The translations under genes and the position numbers were made by a program. The notes under the pieces are model-generated. The model saw nothing but the letters and a program-made list of their open reading frames with translations. It was not told the DNA's origin and ran no database searches. A stretch of DNA of 30,642 nucleotides. Origin: an uncultured Eubacteriales bacterium (lineage in GTDB: Bacteria > Bacillota > Clostridia > Oscillospirales > Oscillospiraceae). This document shows positions 13,849 to 22,861 of the stretch, in pieces (position 1 is the stretch's first letter; each line of letters opens with the position of its first letter). The stretch is from assembly GCA_900549885.1 (NCBI GenBank), contig URQA01000014.1, forward strand, positions 1 through 30,642, in the 5' to 3' direction.

Positions 13849-14784
13849 TTGCAAGGAAAAACGCTGTATGACCGCTGCCGACAGACGGGAAAACAGGCAT
13901 TGCTGGACCAGTGGCACCCAGACCGCAACAGCGGCCTGACCCCTGGTCAGGTGACTGCCGGCAGCCACAAAAAGGTGTGGTGGCGATGCAAAATGGGTCA
14001 TGAATGGCAGGCAGAGGTAAGATCCCGGTACCTGGGAACGGGCTGCCCCTACTGCGCGGGGAAAAAAGCTGTACCAGGGGAGAGCGATCTTGTCACCCGG
14101 AAGCCAGAGCTGGCCGCCCAGTGGCATCCCACAAAAAATGGGGCAATAACCCCGGATCAGGTCACCCCGGGCAGTCACAAAAAAGTGTGGTGGGTGTGCC
14201 CAAAGGGGCACCAGTGGCAGGCTCTGGTCATGGCCCGGAGCGCCGGGGAGGGCTGCCCGGTGTGCGCCGGGAAGGCTGTGATTCCGGGAGAAGGGGACTT
14301 GGCCACCCTATTTCCAAAGCTGGCTTCCCAGTGGGACTGGGAGAAAAACGGGGCGCTTACTCCGGATACCCTCTCGCCTTACAGCAACCGTAAGGTATGG
14401 TGGAACTGTGAAAAGGGGCACTCCTATCAGGCAGCGGTGGCCGCCAGAACCCACAGGGGGAGAGGCTGCCCCTACTGCGCCGGAAAGAGGGTGCTGGCCG
14501 GATTTAACGACCTAGCTACGCTTTACCCCCAGATTGCCGCCCAGTGGCATCCTGACTTAAACCAGGGACTTACCCCAGACAGGGTGACGGCAGGGAGTCG
14601 GCGGGAGGTATGGTGGCGGTGCCCGGAGGGACATGTGTGGAAGGCCCGTATTCACAGCCGGACGGGAAAGCAGAAATGCGGCTGTCCAGTATGCGCCGGG
14701 CGGGGGCGGGCTGCGGCCCGGAGCGTTCCACCGGCAGGAAGCTACAGAAAAGCCCAATTTTTTGCAAAAGGAGGAGACAAGTGA
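13849..14784 (+). CDS. Four-repeat zinc-ribbon (DUF4379-like) protein
   Basis: A 311-residue protein built from four tandem copies of about 70 residues. Each copy reads roughly QWHP..N..LTP..VT.GS.KKVWWRC..GH.WQA.V..R...GCPYCAG; the paired cysteines fall near residues 66, 136, 206 and 279 and with the upstream C...GH should bind zinc. This is the pattern of the probable zinc-ribbon DUF4379 (PF14311) family, whose function is not established. The start is TTG 13849, the only start codon between an in-frame stop at 13840 and the homologous KTLYDRC; the ribosome binding site is poor. No signal peptide is seen. The stop is one base before the adhesin ATG, and the adhesin's ribosome binding site lies inside this gene, so both are coupled and under the candidate switch. 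Confidence 0.85.
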   Translation: MQGKTLYDRCRQTGKQALLDQWHPDRNSGLTPGQVTAGSHKKVWWRCKMGHEWQAEVRSRYLGTGCPYCAGKKAVPGESDLVTRKPELAAQWHPTKNGAITPDQVTPGSHKKVWWVCPKGHQWQALVMARSAGEGCPVCAGKAVIPGEGDLATLFPKLASQWDWEKNGALTPDTLSPYSNRKVWWNCEKGHSYQAAVAARTHRGRGCPYCAGKRVLAGFNDLATLYPQIAAQWHPDLNQGLTPDRVTAGSRREVWWRCPEGHVWKARIHSRTGKQKCGCPVCAGRGRAAARSVPPAGSYRKAQFFAKGGDK

Positions 14785-14785
14785 T

Positions 14786-17700
14786 ATGAAACGAAGGTTA
14801 AGGCGCATGGTAAGCCTGGTATGCGCACTGGCGCTGTGTCTGGGGCTGCTGCCCGCCGGGGCCCTGCCGGCCAAGGCCGCACCGTCCGCTCAGACGGTGG
14901 AGGGCGTGTCCCCAGTGGGCACCACCATCAACGTATTTGACTACTGGGTGAACACTGAGGGGGAAGCCGGGCGCGCGACAGACACCTCTCCAGGTAAAAC
15001 CAGCGGCATCAACGCGGGGGGCGCGCTGAAATTCGGCGCGGAATCTGGAGGCAATGGAAGCAACATCAATATTTACACCGGCCAGGGGGCGGGTCCCTAC
15101 CGTGACGGCAGCCAGGGCATGGTGGAAAAAACGCTGAACGAGAATGGTTTTCCAGTCCTGAGAAACGGTCTCTCCGCCGGGAACAATATCACAGTGTCTG
15201 CGGGGAACCAGAACTTGGACTACCTGTTCAGCACGACCAGCGCTCAGGGCAAGGTGGTGTACGAGGACGCCAAGGGCCTGCTCCAAATCGACAGCGACGG
15301 CTACTATTATTATAACGCGTCCCAAGGGCAGACAGAAGCAGAGGGCGGAAGCTATGAAACCGCCAACTTCGCGGTGCTCGGCCAGGAGAACGGCGTCAAC
15401 CAGTTTACCCTCTATGACACCTGGGGAGTAAAGGGCGGCAGTAACTCCGCTGACAAAGGGCAGGGGATGTTCTTTCCCTTTGACGGCAACGCCACACAGG
15501 ATACGACCACGGACACCGAGCTTCACAATTACTTCGGCATGACCATGACCACCCAGTTCATCCAGCAGTACGGCGGCTACACCCGGCCAGAGGGCGATAG
15601 CAACCGCAAGCCCATCACCTATGAGTTCTCCGGCGACGACGACGTGTGGGTGTTCATCGACGGGGTGCTGGTGGCTGATCTGGGGGGCAACCACGATGCG
15701 GTGAAGGTGGAGATCGATTTTTCCACGGGCACCGTGAAACTGAGCTGGAAGGATGCAAACGACCAGGGAAGCGGGCTGGAAGGCGATTTTGAAGTCAAAG
15801 AAACCGCCTATTTCGAGGATATTTTTGCCGGTACCGGAGTAGAGCTTGAATCTGTGGCAGACGGAACCGATGTGGGTCCGGGACGGCAGAACGCCCAGAC
15901 CCTGCCCGACAACAGCTACCACACGCTCAAGTTCTTCTACCTGGAACGGGGCGGCGCATCCAACATGTCCATGAAGTTCAACCTGAGTACCATTCCCTCC
16001 ACAGACGTCGTCAAGGTGGACCAGAATGGCGAAGCGGTGTCTGGCGCGGAATTTGCGCTGTATGCGGTCAAGGGTGAGCAGTACCCCACCGCCACAGTGG
16101 ACAACGCTGGTAATGTGAGCTGGAGCGATGGTGGTAGCGCATCTCCCGTCTTGCTGGCGGAAGGGCGCACCGGGAGCGACGGCGCGCTAACGCTGACCGA
16201 GATCGAAGACGGCAGCAGCACGGACAAACCGCTGTCCCTGCAGGCGGTATGGGACGAGCACCAAAAGAATTACGGATACGTCGGAGCCAACGGGCAGCGG
16301 CGGCTTAACCTGGTGCTGGTGGAAACCACAATCCCCAATGGCTACCGCTCTAACAGCGGCGGCCAGTACCAGCTTTACATGCGGGAACTGAACCTGGACA
16401 ATGCTTATGTGAACAGCCAGAATCAGACGGTCCTTTTGCTGTCCAATGATTACTGGACCACGGGTGCGTACGCAAATCCAAAGGTGATGGTGCGCTCCGG
16501 TATGAGCGTCACACAGAGAAACGGTCAACAAACAGGATCACTGGGGGAAGACGGCGGCACGATGTTCGCCGTTATGATGCATAAGGGCAGCGACGATCAG
16601 TGGCACGTTGTCACCGGAGACCCCATCGAGGGCTGGGTGGAGGACGAAGCCGGCCTCAGCTCGGGCGGCGGCTCTAATGCGGTTGCAAGCGTAATCCATG
16701 CCTTACAAGATAAAACGGTGGATGTGTTCACGCTGAATGGCAGCGGCTCTTATTCCGTCACCATCGAGAATCTGCCCGGCGATATTGACAGCTACAGCGC
16801 GGTTTCCGGCGACAAGGCCACCTATGCCGTGGCGTATTATTACACCACCGGGAAAGTGGCAGACGGCAGACTGGATAGTAGTGTCACCAGCGAGAACACC
16901 TGGCTGGTGGATGATACGGCGTTTGAACGCATTTTTGCCGCCAATCTGTATGTACCCAATATTGAGAATAAGATCGTGGTCCAGCGGGTAGACGAAGGGG
17001 GCAACGCCATCAACGGCGTGACCTACGCGGTGTACGATGCGGGAGAGAATTTCGGAAACATTCCCGAGGGTATGTCCCTTGAAGCAATCGGTCAGGCAAT
17101 CCGCAACGCTGGTTTTTCTGACGCGGTCACCTTGGATGGCGATAAGACCATCAACCGGGTTGGAAACCAGGTCGAAACCAGTTCGCTGACCAAGGAGACG
17201 GATGGCATTACGATGGGCGGCGCGCTGGTGATGTCAGGCGGGCAGTTTGACGTGCAGGACCAGACCTCTAACTGTTACATTCTGGTGGAACAGTCGGTGG
17301 CAAATGCCACCTATGCCAACGGCGATGGCCGGGCCATTGTCAACGGGTATGCGGACCCGGTCCTGTTCTATGTAGGCCGGGCGGGCCAAGGCGTATACGC
17401 CAACGCCGCAGACAGCGGCGACGGCGTGAGCGTGCTGCGGGGTGTGGGCGCGTTGGTGGAGAGCGTGACCCAGTTTGCCAATCACAGCCTGGGCGACGAT
17501 ACGCTGGCGCAAATTCAGGCGGAGCTGTATGTCAGGAGGGATGGAACAGACTGGGCAGAGGCGGACAGCGCTAACACCGGAGGCGGCGTGAGCGAGGGTC
17601 AGAATCCCATGAGCCTGACCTATCAAAGAGATGGCGCGTCCGTCGAATATGTGAATGAGAAGAAGGGCGAAAGCACCGCCCTGGCCACGAACGCGGGCTG

Positions 17701-20700
17701 GTCCAAGCTGAAGGTTACCCAGGGAAAGCGGCCTGCGGGCGCGCAGACTTGGACGGACCTGCAGGGAACCGAGCTCACCGACCTATTCTCCGGCACCGTC
17801 ATCATCCGCATCGCCGCCGCCAGCACCGGGGACCTGTCGGTCACTAAGGAGGTGAATACGGCGGAAAACTCGGAGGCGGCTCCGGCGGACGATAGCTTTG
17901 CATTCACCGTAGAACTGAGCGACCCAGAGAACATCGAGGTAGGCAGTGAAACCGTGCCGGTAGACCTGGCGGACGACGCCAGACAGCTGGGGAGCGTGAC
18001 TGGCAAGGAGTATTCCTATACAGTAACGGATAAAAACGGTAATTCTGTGGTGGAGAGCGGCACCATTGCGGTACAAACGGATAACACCATTACCGTGCAA
18101 ACAACATCCAACCCATCTCAACTGGTGAAAGCCGATGATGAGACGGGCCAGCTCCTGGTTACCCTAAAGGCAGGACAGACGTTTACCGTAAAAGACCTTC
18201 CGGCAGGCACACGGTATACGGTGACCGAGACGGATAAGCCCTGGTATACCGGGAACATGGCGGTGACAGCCAACGATGCGGCGGTCACCGGCTCCAATGG
18301 GGCCTACGAGCTTGCCGCCGGGGTGAACCAAGTGACGGTGACCAATACTTACAATAAAAACGGCGTGATTTACGGCGACGACGAGGGCGAGACCTATCTG
18401 AACGTCCATAAGACAGTAACCGGCGAAGACGGCTGGGATCTAGCTGGCAACGGATTTACCTTTACGATGACTGGGGTTGCGGACGATAATGGCGTTGCTC
18501 CACCCATGCCAGAGGGGACTCAGGCGGGCAGCGGCAGTACGACGATTACCATTGGAAACGATACGCCGGAACATACAAGCGAGTTCGGGCCCATCACCTT
18601 TACGGAGGCGGGAACCTATACCTATCTCATCGAAGAAGCCGTTCCAGCTCGTCCGGTCGCCGGAATGACCTATGACAAGACGGTGTACCAGTTGACCATT
18701 ACGGTGACGCAGAGCGGCGGGGGAGGAAAGACCTCCCTTGAAATTAGAACTGTGACGCTGAAACAGGCGGAGAAGGTTGAGAGCGGGATAGACTGGGAAA
18801 ACGCCCGAGATGCGAAGGCAGTCGTCTTTGAAAATTCCTATGCCGCCCCCAGCGGAGTGCTGTACGGCAGCGCTGCTTTCAAGGTGAGCAAGGATTACGC
18901 TGAGGGCGAAGGCCTGGAGGACTACGATGGCCAGGTAAAGTTCACCATCACTGGAACAGGGACGGGCGCGGACAGTCAGACCATCGAAGCGCCGCTTCCG
19001 AATCCGGCCGAGGTCTCGATTTCCGGGGAAGGCAGCGCGAGCTTTGGCGACATCACCTTTACCCAGGCAGGCGAATATGTCTATACCATTCAGGAGACGG
19101 ATCCCAATGTCACGGGGATGGAGTACGACAGGGCCGTATACACGGTGACGGTGAACGTGACGCTGGCAGACGACAACAAAACGCTGCATGTGGGAGCGCC
19201 CACTTATCAAACGTCTGACGGAGCATACGACTATAACAACGCCGCCGGAATGACATTTACCAACGTTTACACCCACCAGGTGGCGGACGGGACGCTGACC
19301 ATAAGCAAAAAAGTGGAGGGCGGTGGCGCAGGGGAGCTGTTTGGATTTAAACTTGACTTTGGCACTTACAGCGGCACCCTGCCCTATGTGATTACCGGGG
19401 AGGATGGGACCCCGGTGGACAGCGGCACGTTGACCGTTGCCGGTGGAAGCGTCACGAAGGTGCTTCCCGCCGGAGGGCCTGAAGAGGACCCAGACCCCAG
19501 CGAGAGCGCAGACCTCAGCGAGAGCGCAGACCCCAGTGAGAGCGCAGACCCCAGTGAGAGCCCAGACCCCAGTGAGAGCGCGGACCCAAGTGAGAGCGCA
19601 GATTCCAGTGAAGCCCCCGCTGATTCCGGTGAGGCTCCCAGCGCGGAGCCTACGCCTGCGGCTTCCCCGGATCCTGACCCGGGCGCCGCCCCAGAGCCAG
19701 GCCCCAACGGGGAAAACGAGAGCGAGAGCCCCATTGCCCGGGCGCTTCACGTACTGGCGAGCTTCTTTGCCGGCGGCGGGGAGGACCAGGCGAATTCCGG
19801 CGGCCGCTTTGACAGCGGATTGACCTTGTGGCTGGGCCACGGAGAGTCCATTGCCATCGGCGACGATACCGCAACGCTGCCCGGCGGCACCGTCGTTACG
19901 GTAACGGAGACGGAGTGCCAGGGCTATCAATCTACGCATGCTCATGGGGTGCAATATAACATCGACGGCGATACAGTCGTGGAGGTTACCAACCGTACCA
20001 AGGCCGCGCCCGGCCTGAGCGTGACCAAGCGGGCGGACCGGAGCAGCATCCAAGTGGGGGAGACCGTGACCTATACCGTCACTGTGAAGAATACCGGCAA
20101 TACAACTTTAACTGGGATCACCGTCACAGATACGTTTGACGGGGCGGGACAGATGGACTTCCATCGGTCCGATGCCGTGACAGACAACGGAGACGGTTCC
20201 TTTACCATCGCTGCGCTTGCCCCAGGGGCGGAGGTGACGATCACGGCTTCCTATACCGCGGTTCCTGCGGACGAGGGTAAGACGCTGTCCAACACTGCCG
20301 TAGCTACCGCCGGAGACGGCACTAGGGGTGAGGATACGGAACATGTCCCGGTGGACAAGGACGAGCCAATCATCCCGCCTCCGGTGCTCTCAGGCACACT
20401 GCGGATTCAAAAGACGGTGAGCGGCACCGGGGCGGACTGGAATGGCTCCTTCCAGTTCCTCATCACCTTGAGCAGTAAGATCAGCGGCAGTTATGACGGA
20501 GTGTGGTTCGACCAGGGCCAGGCTGTGGTCACCATCCAGGCGGGCCAGACTCTGACCATTACCGGCCTGCCCTATGGGACGCGGTATACCGTTACGGAGT
20601 TGGACAGCGGCGCTTATACCGTCACATCGGAAAACGCTGCGGGCACCATTGGTACCCCCAACCAAATTGTATACTTCCACAACCATTTGGACGGGCCCAG

Positions 20701-21454
20701 CGGCCTGAATACCGAGGACCACTATGCCTACCTCATTGGCTTTACGGACGGGACAATCCGGCCGGAGGCCAGTATCACGAGAGCCGAGGTGGCAACGATT
20801 TTCTTCCGCCTGCTCACCGATGAGGCTCGGGAACGATACTGGAGCCAAGCTAACCCATATTCTGATGTGGCGGCGGAGGACTGGTACAACAACGCCATAT
20901 CCACGCTGACGAACATGGGGATTTTGGAGGGCAAGGGAGACGGAGCGTTCCACCCCTTGGACACCATTACCAAGGCAGAGTTTGCCACGATTGCGGTGCG
21001 GTTCTTCGACCATACGGCGGAGTACCGGGAGGGCACGTTTGTGGATGTGGACGCAGCGGTGTGGTATGCTGATTATGTCCAAGCCGCAGCGGACAAGGGC
21101 TTGATCGAGGGCAACGGCGCCGGATACTTTGAGCCGATGCGGAACATCACCCGTGCGGAGGCGGCCACCATTGTGAACCGGACGTTGGGACGCAGGCCGC
21201 ATGAGGATCACCTGCTGCTCTGGGCGGAGATGATCGTATGGCCGGACAATGCCAACCGGAACGCCTGGTATTACGAGGCCATGCAGGAGGCCACCAATTC
21301 CCATGACTATGTGTGGACCAATGAGGACAGCGAAAGTGTGGAGCAGTGGACCGAGAAGCTTCCTGAACGGGATTGGGCCGCACTGGAGCAGATCTGGTCC
21401 AATGCCAATTCTGCGCCTGGCGGCGAGGTGATGGAGAAAAACACCTCCCATTGA
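14786..21454 (+). CDS. Giant SLH-anchored fibro-slime/isopeptide-domain surface protein
   Basis: A 2,222-residue secreted protein. A Sec signal peptide covers residues 1 to about 32 (MKRRLRRMVSLVCALALCLG, then a PAKAAPS cleavage region). The N-terminal about 380 residues are a fibro-slime/PA14-like domain with FSGDDDVWVFIDGVLVADLGG near 283. A SpaA-like prealbumin domain begins near 409 (VVKVDQNGEAVSGAEFALYAV). Pilin-type isopeptide (FctA-like) domains follow near 1015, 1204 (YLNVHKTVTGEDGW...FTEAGTYTYLIEE) and 1362, then a further domain near 1504. A DPSESA linker spans 1570-1611; a DUF11-like domain starts near 1744 and another stalk domain near 1870. Three SLH domains at about 1976-2140 (GFTDGTIRPEASITRAEVATIF is the first) should bind cell-wall polymer; there is no LPXTG sorting signal. 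ATG 14786 follows AAAGGAGGAG. Adhesion is the likely role. Confidence 0.9.
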   Translation: MKRRLRRMVSLVCALALCLGLLPAGALPAKAAPSAQTVEGVSPVGTTINVFDYWVNTEGEAGRATDTSPGKTSGINAGGALKFGAESGGNGSNINIYTGQGAGPYRDGSQGMVEKTLNENGFPVLRNGLSAGNNITVSAGNQNLDYLFSTTSAQGKVVYEDAKGLLQIDSDGYYYYNASQGQTEAEGGSYETANFAVLGQENGVNQFTLYDTWGVKGGSNSADKGQGMFFPFDGNATQDTTTDTELHNYFGMTMTTQFIQQYGGYTRPEGDSNRKPITYEFSGDDDVWVFIDGVLVADLGGNHDAVKVEIDFSTGTVKLSWKDANDQGSGLEGDFEVKETAYFEDIFAGTGVELESVADGTDVGPGRQNAQTLPDNSYHTLKFFYLERGGASNMSMKFNLSTIPSTDVVKVDQNGEAVSGAEFALYAVKGEQYPTATVDNAGNVSWSDGGSASPVLLAEGRTGSDGALTLTEIEDGSSTDKPLSLQAVWDEHQKNYGYVGANGQRRLNLVLVETTIPNGYRSNSGGQYQLYMRELNLDNAYVNSQNQTVLLLSNDYWTTGAYANPKVMVRSGMSVTQRNGQQTGSLGEDGGTMFAVMMHKGSDDQWHVVTGDPIEGWVEDEAGLSSGGGSNAVASVIHALQDKTVDVFTLNGSGSYSVTIENLPGDIDSYSAVSGDKATYAVAYYYTTGKVADGRLDSSVTSENTWLVDDTAFERIFAANLYVPNIENKIVVQRVDEGGNAINGVTYAVYDAGENFGNIPEGMSLEAIGQAIRNAGFSDAVTLDGDKTINRVGNQVETSSLTKETDGITMGGALVMSGGQFDVQDQTSNCYILVEQSVANATYANGDGRAIVNGYADPVLFYVGRAGQGVYANAADSGDGVSVLRGVGALVESVTQFANHSLGDDTLAQIQAELYVRRDGTDWAEADSANTGGGVSEGQNPMSLTYQRDGASVEYVNEKKGESTALATNAGWSKLKVTQGKRPAGAQTWTDLQGTELTDLFSGTVIIRIAAASTGDLSVTKEVNTAENSEAAPADDSFAFTVELSDPENIEVGSETVPVDLADDARQLGSVTGKEYSYTVTDKNGNSVVESGTIAVQTDNTITVQTTSNPSQLVKADDETGQLLVTLKAGQTFTVKDLPAGTRYTVTETDKPWYTGNMAVTANDAAVTGSNGAYELAAGVNQVTVTNTYNKNGVIYGDDEGETYLNVHKTVTGEDGWDLAGNGFTFTMTGVADDNGVAPPMPEGTQAGSGSTTITIGNDTPEHTSEFGPITFTEAGTYTYLIEEAVPARPVAGMTYDKTVYQLTITVTQSGGGGKTSLEIRTVTLKQAEKVESGIDWENARDAKAVVFENSYAAPSGVLYGSAAFKVSKDYAEGEGLEDYDGQVKFTITGTGTGADSQTIEAPLPNPAEVSISGEGSASFGDITFTQAGEYVYTIQETDPNVTGMEYDRAVYTVTVNVTLADDNKTLHVGAPTYQTSDGAYDYNNAAGMTFTNVYTHQVADGTLTISKKVEGGGAGELFGFKLDFGTYSGTLPYVITGEDGTPVDSGTLTVAGGSVTKVLPAGGPEEDPDPSESADLSESADPSESADPSESPDPSESADPSESADSSEAPADSGEAPSAEPTPAASPDPDPGAAPEPGPNGENESESPIARALHVLASFFAGGGEDQANSGGRFDSGLTLWLGHGESIAIGDDTATLPGGTVVTVTETECQGYQSTHAHGVQYNIDGDTVVEVTNRTKAAPGLSVTKRADRSSIQVGETVTYTVTVKNTGNTTLTGITVTDTFDGAGQMDFHRSDAVTDNGDGSFTIAALAPGAEVTITASYTAVPADEGKTLSNTAVATAGDGTRGEDTEHVPVDKDEPIIPPPVLSGTLRIQKTVSGTGADWNGSFQFLITLSSKISGSYDGVWFDQGQAVVTIQAGQTLTITGLPYGTRYTVTELDSGAYTVTSENAAGTIGTPNQIVYFHNHLDGPSGLNTEDHYAYLIGFTDGTIRPEASITRAEVATIFFRLLTDEARERYWSQANPYSDVAAEDWYNNAISTLTNMGILEGKGDGAFHPLDTITKAEFATIAVRFFDHTAEYREGTFVDVDAAVWYADYVQAAADKGLIEGNGAGYFEPMRNITRAEAATIVNRTLGRRPHEDHLLLWAEMIVWPDNANRNAWYYEAMQEATNSHDYVWTNEDSESVEQWTEKLPERDWAALEQIWSNANSAPGGEVMEKNTSH
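19493..19618 (+). repeat. In-frame 18-bp tandem repeat encoding DPSESA
   Basis: Seven 18-base units, most reading GACCCCAGTGAGAGCGCA with few changes (one unit gives DLSESA, one DPSESP, the last DSSEAP). They encode an acidic Ser/Pro linker. Copy-number change by slippage would keep the frame and alter the stalk length. Confidence 0.9.
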
Positions 21455-21488
21455 AAAGGGGGGTAGCGCTGTAAAGGACACAAACATG

Positions 21489-21528
21489 AAAAAGGACGGT
21501 ACGGTGTTCAAACCGTACCGTCCTTTTT
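21489..21528. terminator. Bidirectional terminator between the adhesin and the C-S lyase gene
   Basis: A perfect 16-bp stem (AAAAAGGACGGTACGG at 21489-21504 with 21513-21528) and an 8-base loop. A-tract on one side and T-tract on the other let it serve both convergent genes. Confidence 0.92.
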
Positions 21529-21570
21529 CTGCGGTCGGAGCCAGGGAAACTCCGGCTCTCAATTTTTTGG

Positions 21571-22776
21571 TCAGGGGTGAAAAACATAGCGGTCCAGCCG
21601 CTCCATAGCCTCCTGCACTCGAGATAGGGGCAGAGCCAGGTTCATGCGGATGGAGCAGGGACCGTGGAAGGGACGGCCGTCCTGCCAGGCCACGCCCACA
21701 TCCCAGCCGGCCCGCAGTAGCTGGTCCAGAGTCTTGCCGTTGTCCCGGCACCAGGCGGTGCAGTCCAGAAACAGCATATAGGTCCCCTGAGGCCGAGCCG
21801 CCTGGACACCGGGGAAATGCTGAGCGATGTAGCCTAAGGCATAGTCCACGTTGCCGGTGAGGACGTGGCGCAGCTCGTCCAGCCACTCGTAGCCCTCCGG
21901 CCGGTAGGCGCCGATGAGGGCGTGCATGGACATCACGTTCATGTCGTTGTAGTGGCACAGGGAAGATTCCCGTTCCACCCGTTCCCGCAGGGCCTTATTG
22001 TAGATGATGTGGTAGCTGCCGATCAGCCCGGCCAGGTTAAAGGTCTTGGAGGGGGCGTACAGGGCCACGGTGCGCATCCGGGCATCCTCGGACACGGACT
22101 GGAGAGGAATGTGCTGATAGCCCTCCAGAGTGAGGTCGGACCAGATCTCGTCGGAGATGACCATAACGTCGTTGTTCCGATAGATCTCCATGGCCTGTTC
22201 CAGCTCCCAGCGCTCCCACACCCGGCCGCAGGGGTTGTGAGGAGAACAGAACACGGCGGCATGAATTTGATTCTCCTTGAGCTTTCGGTCCATATCGTCA
22301 AAGTCCATCCGCCACACGCCGTTCTCATCCAGCTTCAGGGGGCTGAGAACGATGCGGTAGCCGTGGCTTTCGATGCTGTTGGTGAAGCCGATGTAGGTGG
22401 GGGAGTGGACAAGGACTTTGTCTCCGGCGGAACACAGCACCCCCAGGGTGCTGATCAGTCCGCCCAGCACGCCGTTTTCATAGCCGATGCACGCCCGGGT
22501 CAGGCCAGTGACGTGGTTGCGCGTCTCCTGCCAGCGGATAATGGAGTTAAAATATTCCTCCGTGGGGGCAAAATAGCCGAAAGCGGGGTGCTGTGCCCGC
22601 TGGATCAGGGCTTGGGTGACGGTAGGAACAGTGGGGAAGTTCATGTCCGCCACCCACATGGGGATAGGGTCAAAACCTTCCTTGGGAGCGCCGGGGGCGG
22701 TGCCGTGGCCCAGGGCGTCAATGGCGATGGCGTCCTTGCCTCGGCGGTCGAGGACACTGGTAAAATCGTATTTCAT
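21571..22776 (-). CDS. PatB/MalY-like pyridoxal-phosphate C-S lyase (aminotransferase fold)
   Basis: A 401-residue fold-type I PLP enzyme of the MalY/PatB group, which cleaves cystathionine or cysteine conjugates to a thiol, pyruvate and ammonia. Landmarks are MKYDFTSVLDRRG at the start, PMWVADMNFPTVPTV, GYENGVLGGLIS, SPHNPCGRVW, ISDEIWSDL, and YAPSKTFNLAGLIGSY with the PLP lysine near residue 243. The C-terminal CSIRMNLALP carries the carboxylate-binding Arg. I chose ATG 22776, where the family homology begins, but no ribosome binding site adjoins it. A GTG at 22791 lies 12 bases after an AGGAGG (22809-22804) and is a real alternative, adding VRQIQ. It follows a GNAT gene on the same strand after 85 bases. 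MalY-type regulatory side roles cannot be judged. Confidence 0.85.
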   Translation of the reverse strand: MKYDFTSVLDRRGKDAIAIDALGHGTAPGAPKEGFDPIPMWVADMNFPTVPTVTQALIQRAQHPAFGYFAPTEEYFNSIIRWQETRNHVTGLTRACIGYENGVLGGLISTLGVLCSAGDKVLVHSPTYIGFTNSIESHGYRIVLSPLKLDENGVWRMDFDDMDRKLKENQIHAAVFCSPHNPCGRVWERWELEQAMEIYRNNDVMVISDEIWSDLTLEGYQHIPLQSVSEDARMRTVALYAPSKTFNLAGLIGSYHIIYNKALRERVERESSLCHYNDMNVMSMHALIGAYRPEGYEWLDELRHVLTGNVDYALGYIAQHFPGVQAARPQGTYMLFLDCTAWCRDNGKTLDQLLRAGWDVGVAWQDGRPFHGPCSIRMNLALPLSRVQEAMERLDRYVFHP

Positions 22777-22785
22777 CTGTATTTG

Positions 22786-22797
22786 GCGCACGTGCGC
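22786..22797. other. Perfect palindrome in the C-S lyase leader
   Basis: GCGCACGTGCGC lies between the AGGAGG at 22804-22809 and the ATG at 22776. In RNA it could fold a 4-bp stem with loop ACGU, shortening the effective distance from ribosome binding site to ATG. It also contains the GTG alternative start. Confidence 0.5.
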
Positions 22798-22861
22798 GCC
22801 AAGCCTCCTTTCCGGCTGACGGGCATAAAGGACCGTCAGCACATCAACAAATCAGCGAACC

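Noticed and set aside
19493..19618. Tandem repeats considered as a CRISPR array
   Set aside because: Units are contiguous, in frame and without spacers; they encode a protein linker. No cas genes are present.
18440..20053. A 537-residue leftward open frame within the adhesin gene
   Set aside because: Antisense to a well-supported protein, without a ribosome binding site or recognisable domain.
20390..21958. A 522-residue leftward frame spanning the adhesin end, terminator and C-S lyase end
   Set aside because: It would have to read through a strong bidirectional terminator and overlaps two real genes.
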